DNA from: Emticicia sp.
GTDB taxonomy: Bacteria > Bacteroidota > Bacteroidia > Cytophagales > Spirosomataceae
Direction: 5' to 3'
Assembly: GCA_017495105.1 (NCBI GenBank)
Contig: JAFEIL010000499.1
Location: forward strand, 1 to 46,296
DNA: 46,296 nt
Below the pieces are notes generated by a model, which was not told where the DNA came from, did not search any database, and saw only the letters and a program-made list of their open reading frames with translations. Positions 1 to 7,321 of this stretch are shown piece by piece. Every line of letters begins with the position of its first letter. The first letter of the stretch is position 1. A program made the translations under genes and the position numbers.

Positions 1-19
1 AGGTCGTAAGTCAATAATA

Positions 20-1195
20 TTATTGCAAGATGGGGCTAACTGAGGGCTTACTGTAATTTGCATTTATTTTTAATTCTATATTATGAAAGTATTCAACCGA
101 TTTTTTATAATTAGCAACGGCGTCCTTGTACATTTTATTTAGGCTTTGGAGCCTATTATTTAGTTCTGATTTTATATTTTGAAATTCGTTGTTTATTGTT
201 TTTTGTATTTCGGTATTTCTATTTTGTTCCGCATTAATTTCTTTATTTATATCGTTATTTTCGCTATCCATTATTTTGCGTTTTTTGCCTAAATCATTAT
301 ATAAATTTGTGAATTCTTGACTTTGGTCATGTGCAAAAAAAGATAAAATTAATCCTACAAAATAAATGGCAAAAATTAATAAAAAATAAAGGTTAAATGC
401 CTCATTTGCTTGTTTTGCACCTTCGATATCACCACTGACAACACCTAAACGTACTCGCCATTTTGCCAGAACATAGGTTAATCCAATAGAAATAATTACG
501 CACAATATACCAAGCCAAATGTCTTTTTTTCTTTCTTCATATTGTCTAAAAATTTTTCCTGCAAAGTGTGCTAATACTGGAAAAATGACAACAACAGACA
601 AAGCTGCAACGAGAGTTAAAAATGGACTTTCTGATAATGCTAATGAAAATGCTTGAAAATTATAAGCTAATTCTGACAAACCAACCATCAATAATAATCC
701 CCAATAGAGATTTCCAATTTGATGAGGAGAACTTCTACCAAGTTTTTGAGAAAAGGAGTCATATTTGTCCTTTATTTCATCGAAATCTTTACGAATTTGT
801 AAATAACTTGGTTTTTGCCAAATTCTGGTAACATTTATTTGATGTGCTTCCCTTGCGGACTGCAATTTTTGATTTTTATTGCTTTCAGCTTCATTTAATT
901 GATGTGTAATAGATTCTGGATTTTTAGATAAATAGTTCAAATCTGAACCGATATGTTCGACTTCAACCTTTTGAGCTTGCAAAATTTGCCCACCTTTCGC
1001 CGCAAGTTCATAAATAATGCCTTGATAATTTGCATTAATTGAAAATTCACTTGGTGAAATACCCTCAATATCCACATTGGGAATATCTGATTTGCCGTCT
1101 ATTTCCGCTCGATTTTTAGTTTGGGAGAGAATAGTTGTATGTTTTTGGTCTATTTCTTTTTCAATTTCAGTAATTTGAGTGTAATATTGATTCAT
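20..1195 (-). CDS. Membrane protein with long coiled-coil regions, unknown function
   Basis: I do not recognise this protein. It has 391 residues from the ATG at 1195. The frame stays open to a TTG at 1228, but a TAnnTTTG promoter box covers that codon, so the ATG is preferred. The first ~160 residues are polar and rich in Glu, Lys and Gln (EIEKEIDQKH, NQKLQSAREA) and look helical or coiled-coil. The middle ~125 residues hold about four hydrophobic segments, for example GLLLMVGLSELAYNF, FLTLVAALSVVVIFPVL, WLGILCVIISIGLTYVL and LYFLLIFAIYFVGLIL. The last ~90 residues are again coiled-coil-like. That plan, helical ends around a four-helix membrane core, suits an inner-membrane scaffold or an accessory-element protein. 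It lies downstream of a GNAT pair on the same strand but 155 bp away, so it is probably independent. Confidence 0.75.
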   Translation of the reverse strand: MNQYYTQITEIEKEIDQKHTTILSQTKNRAEIDGKSDIPNVDIEGISPSEFSINANYQGIIYELAAKGGQILQAQKVEVEHIGSDLNYLSKNPESITHQLNEAESNKNQKLQSAREAHQINVTRIWQKPSYLQIRKDFDEIKDKYDSFSQKLGRSSPHQIGNLYWGLLLMVGLSELAYNFQAFSLALSESPFLTLVAALSVVVIFPVLAHFAGKIFRQYEERKKDIWLGILCVIISIGLTYVLAKWRVRLGVVSGDIEGAKQANEAFNLYFLLIFAIYFVGLILSFFAHDQSQEFTNLYNDLGKKRKIMDSENNDINKEINAEQNRNTEIQKTINNEFQNIKSELNNRLQSLNKMYKDAVANYKKSVEYFHNIELKINANYSKPSVSPILQ

Positions 1196-1225
1196 ATAGG
1201 TAAGATAGGAGATTAGAAGTAACAG

Positions 1226-1251
1226 CAAATTTACTTATAAATACAAATGTA
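1226..1251 (-). promoter_or_regulatory. Tandem Bacteroidota -7 boxes upstream of the membrane protein gene
   Basis: On the minus strand TACATTTG (1244-1251) and TAAATTTG (1226-1233) both match TAnnTTTG. Either would start transcription just upstream of the ATG at 1195. No convincing -33 TTG is seen at 19-21 nt. Confidence 0.4.
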
Positions 1252-1350
1252 TGAATTTGCTTCAAACTAAAAAAATTGCCGTGTTAATTTGATGAAGATT
1301 TACAAGGAAAAACATAGAAGAAAAGTCGGTGTGATTAGAAAAGGTCTTCG

Positions 1351-1866
1351 TCAAACATTTGCCAAATCAAAATACATCAAGCGGGTATCTTCATTTTCAT
1401 CAGCAGATGTGAGAAACTGAAAACCGTTCTTTTGGTAGAATTTTATAGATTGTTTGTAGGCATCAAGAGTAATATATCGGCAACCCGCTAAATTTTTATC
1501 GCTTAAATAAAGGTCTTTGATAAAGTCAATGATATAGCTACCCAAGCCTTTTCCTTGCACAGAAATATCTGTTCCTAAACGTCCAATTTTTACGGCTGGA
1601 TAACTACTAAACCTTTTGCCTTCGGGAAGTGTATCTCTAATGTTTTTCCTCCACCAGTTTTTACTAACGGTGTCAAGGATGGAAACTTTATCGTGGAGCA
1701 AGCTAAAAAACAAAATAGTGCGGTCGTTGTCTTCTACAAAGTAGGTATTTGCCAAAAGCTGTTTTTGGTAGTTAGAGGCATCATTAAGCCAAAAATCGTT
1801 TAAATCAGTATCACCACAATCGAAAGGTTTTGGAGTGTGGTTATCAGTCAAACGTTTTATTTCCAT
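1351..1866 (-). CDS. GNAT acetyltransferase, toxin-like (TacT/AtaT-type architecture)
   Basis: This 171-residue GNAT enzyme starts at the ATG at 1866, one base after the stop of a 55-residue upstream gene. The acetyl-CoA loop is QGKGLG in ISVQGKGLGSYIIDF, and the C-terminal FYQKNGF carries the Tyr that often serves as general acid. The N-terminal pattern PFDCGDTDLNDFWLNDA followed by NTYFVED resembles the F-x-C-G...L-x-x-(F/Y/W)-L...A segment typical of GNAT toxins that acetylate aminoacyl-tRNA. The usual partner of such toxins is a DUF1778 ribbon-helix-helix antitoxin, which is absent; the small upstream gene takes its place. Membership in GNAT is firm. A toxin role is inferred from architecture and gene order; a housekeeping N-acetyltransferase is possible. 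Confidence 0.85.
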   Translation of the reverse strand: MEIKRLTDNHTPKPFDCGDTDLNDFWLNDASNYQKQLLANTYFVEDNDRTILFFSLLHDKVSILDTVSKNWWRKNIRDTLPEGKRFSSYPAVKIGRLGTDISVQGKGLGSYIIDFIKDLYLSDKNLAGCRYITLDAYKQSIKFYQKNGFQFLTSADENEDTRLMYFDLANV

Positions 1867-1867
1867 A

Positions 1868-2035
1868 CTAATTCGCAGGTACGCCTGCCGCAAACTTAAA
1901 TTTTGAAGCGTTGTTTCTAATACGTTCCCTTTCTTTCAAATCGGGTTTCTTTGATTCGTTTTTTTTCATTTCATCTAAAAAACGAGTAGCGTCGGCACCG
2001 TACAAAATCGGAGTTTCTTTAATTGGTCTTGCCAT
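1868..2035 (-). CDS. Small protein upstream of GNAT gene, candidate antitoxin
   Basis: This 55-residue frame starts with ATG at 2035 (MARPIKETPILYGADATRFL) and ends with TAG at 1868-1870, one base before the GNAT start, so the two genes look translationally coupled. The protein is highly charged (DEMKKNESKKPDLKERERIRNN) and ends in KFKFAAGVPAN. A small charged protein directly ahead of a toxin-like GNAT gene is the usual type II toxin-antitoxin order. The opening MARPIKETP..GADA.RFL reads like a conserved small-protein start that I associate with Bacteroidota, but I cannot name its family. A -7 promoter box lies at 2056-2063. The coding call is well supported by its frame and spacing; the antitoxin role is inference. 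Confidence 0.75.
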   Translation of the reverse strand: MARPIKETPILYGADATRFLDEMKKNESKKPDLKERERIRNNASKFKFAAGVPAN

Positions 2036-2055
2036 TGTAATAATTGTTTGCAGAA

Positions 2056-2063
2056 CAAAAGTA
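2056..2063 (-). promoter_or_regulatory. -7 box (TACTTTTG) of the GNAT pair
   Basis: TACTTTTG on the minus strand matches TAnnTTTG, about 20 bases upstream of the ATG at 2035. The spacing would give a very short leader. The -33 region is AT-rich without a clear TTG. Confidence 0.4.
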
Positions 2064-2156
2064 TAAATTTATTCAATTAAAATAACGCACCGAAAACAAT
2101 AATAATTCCAAAAAATTTTATTGGTGCGTAACCAAATGCTTAACCCAAGCACAAAT

Positions 2157-2197
2157 AAAAAACCCTAACTCATTGATAGTCAAGTAGTTAGGGTTTT
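2157..2197 (-). terminator. Hairpin terminator downstream of tRNA-fMet
   Basis: AAAACCCTAACT (2159-2170) pairs perfectly with AGTTAGGGTTTT (2186-2197) around a 15-base loop. It lies directly 3' of the tRNA on the minus strand and ends in a U-run, so it is a likely intrinsic terminator. Confidence 0.75.
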
Positions 2198-2203
2198 ATT
2201 TCG

Positions 2204-2276
2204 TAGCGGGAACAGGACTCGAACCTGTGACCTTTGGGTTATGAGCCCAACGAGCTGCCAACTGCTCCATCCCGCG
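2204..2276 (-). tRNA. Initiator tRNA-fMet (CAT)
   Basis: The minus strand folds into a 73-base cloverleaf. The acceptor arms are CGCGGGA and TCCCGCT, the anticodon loop is CTCATAA inside a GGG/CCC stem, and the T arm is ACAGG-TTCGAGT-CCTGT. Three hallmarks mark it as initiator rather than elongator: the three consecutive G-C pairs closing the anticodon loop, a purine11-pyrimidine24 pair (A-T) in the D arm, and a mismatch at position 1-72 (here C-U). The discriminator is A73 and CCA is not encoded. A -7 box lies 24 bases upstream and a terminator directly downstream. Confidence 0.95.
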
Positions 2277-2299
2277 ATGTTGTTCCGTATATCGGACTG

Positions 2300-2307
2300 C
2301 AAAGGTA
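2300..2307 (-). promoter_or_regulatory. -7 box (TACCTTTG) of tRNA-fMet
   Basis: TACCTTTG on the minus strand fits TAnnTTTG and lies 24 bases upstream of the tRNA 5' end. It is back to back with the putative era promoter at 2332-2339. Confidence 0.5.
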
Positions 2308-2331
2308 AGAGAAAAATTCACAATAAAAAAC

Positions 2332-2339
2332 TATCTTTG
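2332..2339 (+). promoter_or_regulatory. -7 box (TATCTTTG) of era
   Basis: TATCTTTG fits TAnnTTTG, 43 bases upstream of the era ATG. No good -33 TTG is visible at the usual distance. Confidence 0.5.
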
Positions 2340-2381
2340 CAAAAAAATAAAATAAACACGATTAATTTTTTGTCGTGACCA

Positions 2382-3296
2382 ATGCAAATGCAAGAAGAAA
2401 ATATTTCTCCCGACCATAAGGCGGGCTTTATTAGTATCGTAGGAAAACCAAACGTTGGTAAATCGACGTTGATGAATATTTTGGTGGGTGAGCGACTTTC
2501 AATCATTACTTCAAAGGCTCAAACCACTCGCCACCGCATCATGGGTATTGTGAATGGTGTGCATGAGGGTACTGATTTTCAGTTGGTGTACTCCGACACG
2601 CCTGGAATCATCAAGCCAATTTATGAATTGCATAAATCAATGATGCACTTTGTGCATGGTTCGCTCGATGATGCCGATGTTATTTTGTTTGTAACTGATA
2701 TTTTCGAGAAACACGATGAAGATGATGTTATTACAAAACTACAAAATACCGAAACGCCTATTTTGTTGATTATCAATAAGATAGACTTGGCAAAGCCTGA
2801 GCAAATCGAAGAAAAAATCAATTATTGGAAAGAAAATTTCAAAGCCGTTGAGGTGATTCCAATTTCGGCATTGCACCAGCAAAATGTGGATGGCTTGTTT
2901 GCAAAAATTATAGGATTTTTACCTGTTCACCACCCATATTTCCCGAAAGATGAATTGACCGATAAGCCCGAACGCTTCTTTGCGGCCGAGATTATCCGTG
3001 AAAAAATCTTTACGAATTATGTAAAAGAAGTGCCATATAGCTGCGAAGTTGTGATTTCGAGTTTCAAGGAAAAAGATGATATCATTGTCGTAAGTGCCGA
3101 AATTTACGTAGAACGAACTACGCAACGGGCAATTTTACTCGGTCATAAAGGCGAACGTATCAAAAAAGTGGGAGTTGAGGCTCGCTTGGAAATGGAAAAA
3201 TTTTTCGGAAAGAAAATTTTCTTAGAGCAATACATCAGAGTTGAGCCAGATTGGCGAAATAAAAGACAAAAATTGGAGCGATTTGGCTATGAGTGA
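2382..3296 (+). CDS. era: GTPase Era
   Basis: Era is an essential GTPase that binds the 3' end of 16S rRNA and helps mature the 30S subunit. The 304-residue length is normal. G1 is GKPNVGKS (about residues 21-28), G3 is DTPG (72-75), G4 is NKID (132-135) and G5 is SAL (162-164). The C-terminal KH domain carries GHKGERIKKVG, the loop that contacts RNA. The ATG at 2382 is followed by a second ATG two codons later, so the start is uncertain by two residues. It is divergent from tRNA-fMet and has its own -7 box. Confidence 0.98.
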   Translation: MQMQEENISPDHKAGFISIVGKPNVGKSTLMNILVGERLSIITSKAQTTRHRIMGIVNGVHEGTDFQLVYSDTPGIIKPIYELHKSMMHFVHGSLDDADVILFVTDIFEKHDEDDVITKLQNTETPILLIINKIDLAKPEQIEEKINYWKENFKAVEVIPISALHQQNVDGLFAKIIGFLPVHHPYFPKDELTDKPERFFAAEIIREKIFTNYVKEVPYSCEVVISSFKEKDDIIVVSAEIYVERTTQRAILLGHKGERIKKVGVEARLEMEKFFGKKIFLEQYIRVEPDWRNKRQKLERFGYE

Positions 3297-3302
3297 TGTT
3301 TC

Positions 3303-3398
3303 TTTACCACAGAGACACGGACGGTTCGTCGCTACGATTACACAGAGTTTCACGGAAAAATTCGTGTTAATCTATGTAATCCGTGTCTCCGTGGTAAC
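3303..3398 (+). repeat. Intergenic palindrome, TTACCAC family, copy 1
   Basis: TTACCACAGAGACACGGA (3304-3321) is nearly the reverse complement of TCCGTGTCTCCGTGGTAA (3380-3397), 17 of 18 matching. The unit fills the gap between era and the EamA gene. A related copy is at 33370-33453. Confidence 0.8.
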
Positions 3399-3438
3399 AA
3401 AAAGTTAAATATGAAAATTATCAATATTTGAAAAAAAC

Positions 3439-4338
3439 ATGTTCTATCTTCTTCTAAGCATCATTTTCTCGGTTTTGTTGTTGACAAACTTTCGTTTATA
3501 CCCAAAATTCGGCATTAGCACTTTTCAGGCAATTGCGTTTAATTACCCGATTTGTTTTCTGACTGGACTGGCTTTAATGCCCAAAGGACAAAGTTTTGAA
3601 CTCAACTTTTCAGAAAATTGGACATTCTACGCACTTATTTTGGGTGTAGGTTTTATCATAACATTTTTATTATCAGGGTTTTCTACCCAACGAATGGGCA
3701 TGACGGCAACGTCATTGGCCAATAATATTTCGTTGGTGATTCCTGTGTTATGTAGTTTATTGATTTTCAAAACACAAGGCCGCCCGTTTGATGGCCTAAA
3801 TTATTTAGGCTTGGCTCTTGCTTTGGGAGCGGTTGGGTTGAGCACTTTCAAGAAAAGCAATGAAAAGGTTTCGGGCAAAGGTTTAGATTTTCTTTTACCT
3901 GTGGCAGTTTTTTTGATGTATGGAATCACGAATACTTCGATTAACTATCTGAATATCAACTACATAAAGTCAGCCGACCGCACTGTGCCTGTTACGCTCG
4001 TGATGGTTTTTGGGGCGATTTTAGCAGGAATAATCGTACTAACGATTCGAGTAGTTCGTGGACAAGAAAAAATCGAATTAAAGAATATTTTGGCAAGTAT
4101 TACGCTTGGTGTACCTAATTTTTTGTCGTTCTATTTCTTGATTTTGGCACTTACCGCCTACGGCAATAGCGGTGCTTTTGTTTATCCACTTTATAATATT
4201 GGTGTTATTTTGGTTTCGGCTTTGGTCGCTTTTATTTTCTTTAAAGAAAAACTTACTACGCTTAATAAAATCGGACTTTTGTTGGCAATTGTAGCCATTG
4301 GTTTGATTTCTTGGCAAGATATTCAAGGTTTGTTTTAG
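3439..4338 (+). CDS. EamA/DMT-superfamily transporter
   Basis: This 299-residue protein is almost wholly hydrophobic, with about ten transmembrane segments in two internally similar halves, the layout of drug/metabolite transporters. The N-terminal helix pair is MFYLLLSIIFSVLLLTNF and FQAIAFNYPICFLTGLAL. The C-terminal half has the PLYNIGVILVSALVAFIFFKEKLTTLNKIGLLLAIVAIG type ending (seen in parts) usual for EamA domains. The substrate cannot be told from sequence. It follows era on the same strand but is separated by a palindromic repeat. Confidence 0.9.
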   Translation: MFYLLLSIIFSVLLLTNFRLYPKFGISTFQAIAFNYPICFLTGLALMPKGQSFELNFSENWTFYALILGVGFIITFLLSGFSTQRMGMTATSLANNISLVIPVLCSLLIFKTQGRPFDGLNYLGLALALGAVGLSTFKKSNEKVSGKGLDFLLPVAVFLMYGITNTSINYLNINYIKSADRTVPVTLVMVFGAILAGIIVLTIRVVRGQEKIELKNILASITLGVPNFLSFYFLILALTAYGNSGAFVYPLYNIGVILVSALVAFIFFKEKLTTLNKIGLLLAIVAIGLISWQDIQGLF

Positions 4339-4389
4339 GTTAAAAAAGCCTATCTTCTTGATAATCAATAGATTTCTGCATATTTTTTG

Positions 4390-4397
4390 TACCTTTG
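4390..4397 (+). promoter_or_regulatory. -7 box (TACCTTTG) upstream of der, with a long leader
   Basis: TACCTTTG fits TAnnTTTG and lies 129 bases before the der ATG. The leader would therefore be about 120 nt. It contains a small hairpin TTCTC-GCAA-GAGAA at 4468-4481 closed by a GNRA-type tetraloop. Confidence 0.5.
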
Positions 4398-4526
4398 CAC
4401 CCCCGTTGTGGGATGAAGTCTTTTAATAATGTCGGTTGTGGACAAAAACATCGACAATTTTTCACAGTTCTCGCAAGAGAATCACTGTTTATCGTTTCAA
4501 AAACGTTAACCGTTTACTGATTTTTT

Positions 4527-5837
4527 ATGGCAAATATTGTTGCAATCGTTGGCCGACCGAACGTCGGCAAATCTACTCTTTTTAATCGCCTTATCGAGAG
4601 CCGTGTGGCAATTACCGATAATATGCCTGGCGTAACGCGTGACCGTCACTACGGACACGCTGTATGGACTGAAAAATTCTTCACCGTTATTGATACTGGT
4701 GGCTACGTGGTTGGTTCGGAAGATACTTTCGAGGCGGCTATTCGTGAGCAAGTCGAAATCGCTATCGAAGAATCGAGCGTTATTTTGTTTGTGGTCGATA
4801 CCATGACTGGTTTGACTGATTTGGACAAAGACTTCGCAAATATTTTGCGTCGTTCAAAAAAACCTGTTTTTGTAGTTGCCAATAAAGCCGAAACTTTTGA
4901 GCGTCATCAGACCGCTGCTGAGTTTTATGAAATGGGCTTGGGCGATGAAATTTACCCAATTTCGGCGGCCGATGGTAGCGGAACTGGTGAGTTACTTGAT
5001 GCTATTGTATTAAATTTTGAAGATGAGGGCGTAGAAGACCCCGATGCAGGAATTCCAAGAATTGCTATTTTAGGTCGTCCAAATGTTGGTAAATCTTCTT
5101 TTTTGAATGCTTTAACAGGAACAGATAGAAGTATCGTCAATAGCATGGCAGGCACAACCCGCGATGCAATTGATACACATTATAAACTTTTCGGCAAAGA
5201 TTTTATCTTGACTGATACGGCGGGTATTCGTAAAAAAGCCAAAGTACAAGAAAATATTGAATTTTACTCGACTTTACGCTCGGTAAAAGCCCTCGAAAGC
5301 TCTGATGTATGTGTGGTTTTGATTGATGCGTCGGTAGGTTTGGAGATGCAAGATATTAGTATCATTGGTCATGCTCACAATGCTAAAAAAGCTATTGTTT
5401 TGATGGTAAACAAGTGGGATTTGGTAGAAAAAGATTCAAAAACTGCCGATACCATGAAGAAAGCTATCTTAGAAAGATTAGCTCCGATGAATTATATGCC
5501 TGTGATTTTTGCTTCAGTGATTGAAAAACAACGTATTTTTCAAGTGATTGAGAAAGTAATGCAGGTTTACGAAACTAAAACTCAGAAAATTACGACTTCA
5601 AAACTCAACGAAGTGATGTTGCCGATAATCGAGCGTACACCGCCACCGATGTTGAAAGGTAAGCAAATCAAAATAAAATATTGTGTGCAAGTGCCTACGC
5701 CTTCGCCAACTTTTATTTTCTTCTGTAATTTACCCCAATACGTGCAGGAATCTTATTCTCGTTTCTTGCAAAATAAACTCCGTGAAAACTTCGGTTTTGA
5801 AGGCGTAACAATTACGGTTTTCTTTAGAGCTAAATAA
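4527..5837 (+). CDS. der: Ribosome biogenesis GTPase Der (EngA)
   Basis: Der has two tandem G domains and a C-terminal KH-like domain and acts in 50S subunit assembly. Here the 436 residues show the first G1 at GRPNVGKST (9-17) and the second at GRPNVGKSS (183-191). G3 motifs are DTGG (56-59) in the first domain and DTAG in the second; the second G4 is NKWD. The first G4 reads NKAE in place of NKxD, a conservative change. The C-terminus GFEGVTITVFFRAK fits the family ending. The gene has a long untranslated leader. Confidence 0.98.
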   Translation: MANIVAIVGRPNVGKSTLFNRLIESRVAITDNMPGVTRDRHYGHAVWTEKFFTVIDTGGYVVGSEDTFEAAIREQVEIAIEESSVILFVVDTMTGLTDLDKDFANILRRSKKPVFVVANKAETFERHQTAAEFYEMGLGDEIYPISAADGSGTGELLDAIVLNFEDEGVEDPDAGIPRIAILGRPNVGKSSFLNALTGTDRSIVNSMAGTTRDAIDTHYKLFGKDFILTDTAGIRKKAKVQENIEFYSTLRSVKALESSDVCVVLIDASVGLEMQDISIIGHAHNAKKAIVLMVNKWDLVEKDSKTADTMKKAILERLAPMNYMPVIFASVIEKQRIFQVIEKVMQVYETKTQKITTSKLNEVMLPIIERTPPPMLKGKQIKIKYCVQVPTPSPTFIFFCNLPQYVQESYSRFLQNKLRENFGFEGVTITVFFRAK

Positions 5838-5849
5838 ATGTTACTTGTT

Positions 5850-5971
5850 ACTGGGGAACTGGTTATTTGTTATTGGAGAATCTGTTATTGGTGAGCATCG
5901 TTTTATATATAAACAAAAAATCCTCGTCTTAGCGAGGATTTTTTGTTTATACCACTAACCAGTTCCCCAGT
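5850..5971. repeat. Nested inverted repeat around a terminator
   Basis: ACTGGGGAACTGGTTA (5850-5865) is the exact reverse complement of TAACCAGTTCCCCAGT (5956-5971). These arms enclose the 18-bp terminator hairpin at 5909-5950, so the whole gap can fold as one nested structure. Confidence 0.75.
5909..5950. terminator. Bidirectional terminator between der and the DsbD-N-like gene
   Basis: A perfect 18-bp stem (5909-5926 with 5933-5950) with a six-base loop is flanked by A- and T-rich arms. It lies between convergent genes and can stop transcription from both sides. Confidence 0.85.
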
Positions 5972-5987
5972 TTACTAATAACCAATA

Positions 5988-6449
5988 TCAAATTGTTTTC
6001 ACATCAAACTTGAATTTATCTTTGTTTGGTACGCACTTACCATCTTTGGTGGTGCAGGTTTGACACTCAATTTTGCCTTCGATAATTGGATTTGCTTTCG
6101 TGATTTTCACTTTCTGAATAAACTTGGCCTCATGCTCGAAATACTGCACCTTTCCGCCCCAAATATCATCATATTTTTCTTTTGGTTTTACGGGCGTTAG
6201 TTTTCCTACAATTTGGTAGCCTTCGGTTTTTGTAAAGTTTACTGATGTCGGCGATGGGCCTTCTACTTTTAGTTGAGAAGAATACATATACCAATTATCG
6301 TCGATTTTGGCCGTGAAAACTAAGTCTATTGTTTCGCCAACTTTAGCTGATGTTTTTGAAGGCGTAAATGTCCATTTGGCAGGTTTTAGAATCTGAGCCG
6401 ATGCCGCAAACGATGAAGCGACAAAAAACAAAAAGAGTATTTTTTTCAT
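5988..6449 (-). CDS. Exported DsbD N-terminal (alpha) domain-like protein
   Basis: The 153-residue protein starts with a signal peptide (MKKILFLFFVASSFAASAQ). The mature part is an immunoglobulin-like domain: AKVGETIDLVFTAKIDDNWYMYS, then a C-terminal stretch CQTCTTKDGKCVPNK that resembles the DsbD alpha-domain pattern C-x-x-x-x-C near the end (GQMCTDEKCLPP type). DsbD itself continues with a membrane domain and a thioredoxin domain, neither of which is present. It may pass reducing power, or it may use the fold for binding only. Three Cys remain in the C-terminal loop. The domain assignment is good; the function is open. Confidence 0.8.
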   Translation of the reverse strand: MKKILFLFFVASSFAASAQILKPAKWTFTPSKTSAKVGETIDLVFTAKIDDNWYMYSSQLKVEGPSPTSVNFTKTEGYQIVGKLTPVKPKEKYDDIWGGKVQYFEHEAKFIQKVKITKANPIIEGKIECQTCTTKDGKCVPNKDKFKFDVKTI

Positions 6450-6545
6450 ATTTGAAAATAAAATTATTTAAAACTTTAGCTTTATTTACTGATAATTAAT
6501 GATTTATAAAATCCATTGACCATTGTCTATCGACCGTGGACTAAT

Positions 6546-7280
6546 CTATAAAATCACTTCAATATTTTCTTCTTCTATTAACGCACAATTATTCATTTTC
6601 ATATATAGTTGCGTTAAAACTACAACGTCAGCCGCACAATATCGTTCGATTTTTGCTCTATCTTTTTCTACGTGATAGACATGATTCACTTGGTCGCCAC
6701 TGATTTCGCTTTTGCTACTCGGAATATCAAAAATTGCTGCTAGTAAATCTAAGCCCGTAAAATGCTTATAATCACCAAATTTCCAAAGGTCGAGCGTATC
6801 AAGGTGGTTAATTTCCCACGGTTTTTTGCCTGATATTTGCAAAACTTTCGGCAAACCGATTCCGTTCACTAACAATCGACGACATAAATACGCAAAATCA
6901 AATTCTTTGCCGTTGTGAGCACAAAGCATCAGATTACTTCCTGCTTTATGTTTTTCGACAATTTTCTTGAATGCTTGTAGCACTTCTGCTTCATCGTCGC
7001 CACCAATCATTTTTACCCGAAGCGAAGGTTTGTTTTCATCATCAAATATTATTCCTCCTACACCGACGCATAAAATTTTGCCAAATTCAGCATAAATTCC
7101 TGCTTTTTTGAGATAAAAATCAGCATCTGATAAGTTTTCTTCATTATTCAGATAAACTGCTTTTTTGAGCCAAAGTTTTTGTAATCGTTCGTTAAGTGTC
7201 TCAAAATCAGGCACTTGTGAAACCGTTTCTATATCAATGAATAGAATATTTTTGAGGTGTTTGACAAATGAATCATCCAT
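6546..7280 (-). CDS. PolB-type 3'-5' exonuclease, DEDD superfamily (DNA_pol_B_exo2-like)
   Basis: The 244-residue protein starts at the ATG at 7280; upstream codons in the frame would run into the next gene. Exo I is IDIETV (Asp and Glu), Exo II is CAHNGKEFDFAYLCRR (Asn and Asp), and Exo III is the late IERYCAADVVVLTQLY with its Asp. These are the metal ligands of DEDD exonucleases. The body HLDTLDLWKFGDYKHFTGLDLLAAIF is typical of the predicted PolB-like stand-alone exonucleases common in Bacteroidota. Its substrate is unknown. The acyltransferase gene lies 41 bp upstream on the same strand, so the two may be cotranscribed. Confidence 0.9.
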   Translation of the reverse strand: MDDSFVKHLKNILFIDIETVSQVPDFETLNERLQKLWLKKAVYLNNEENLSDADFYLKKAGIYAEFGKILCVGVGGIIFDDENKPSLRVKMIGGDDEAEVLQAFKKIVEKHKAGSNLMLCAHNGKEFDFAYLCRRLLVNGIGLPKVLQISGKKPWEINHLDTLDLWKFGDYKHFTGLDLLAAIFDIPSSKSEISGDQVNHVYHVEKDRAKIERYCAADVVVLTQLYMKMNNCALIEEENIEVIL

Positions 7281-7321
7281 ATTTGTAAAAGTTGTATTTA
7301 GTAAATGATGTTTCAACAAAT

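Noticed and set aside
1196-1228. TTG at 1228 as start of the first gene
   Set aside because: The codon lies in a TAnnTTTG box; the ATG at 1195 fits better.
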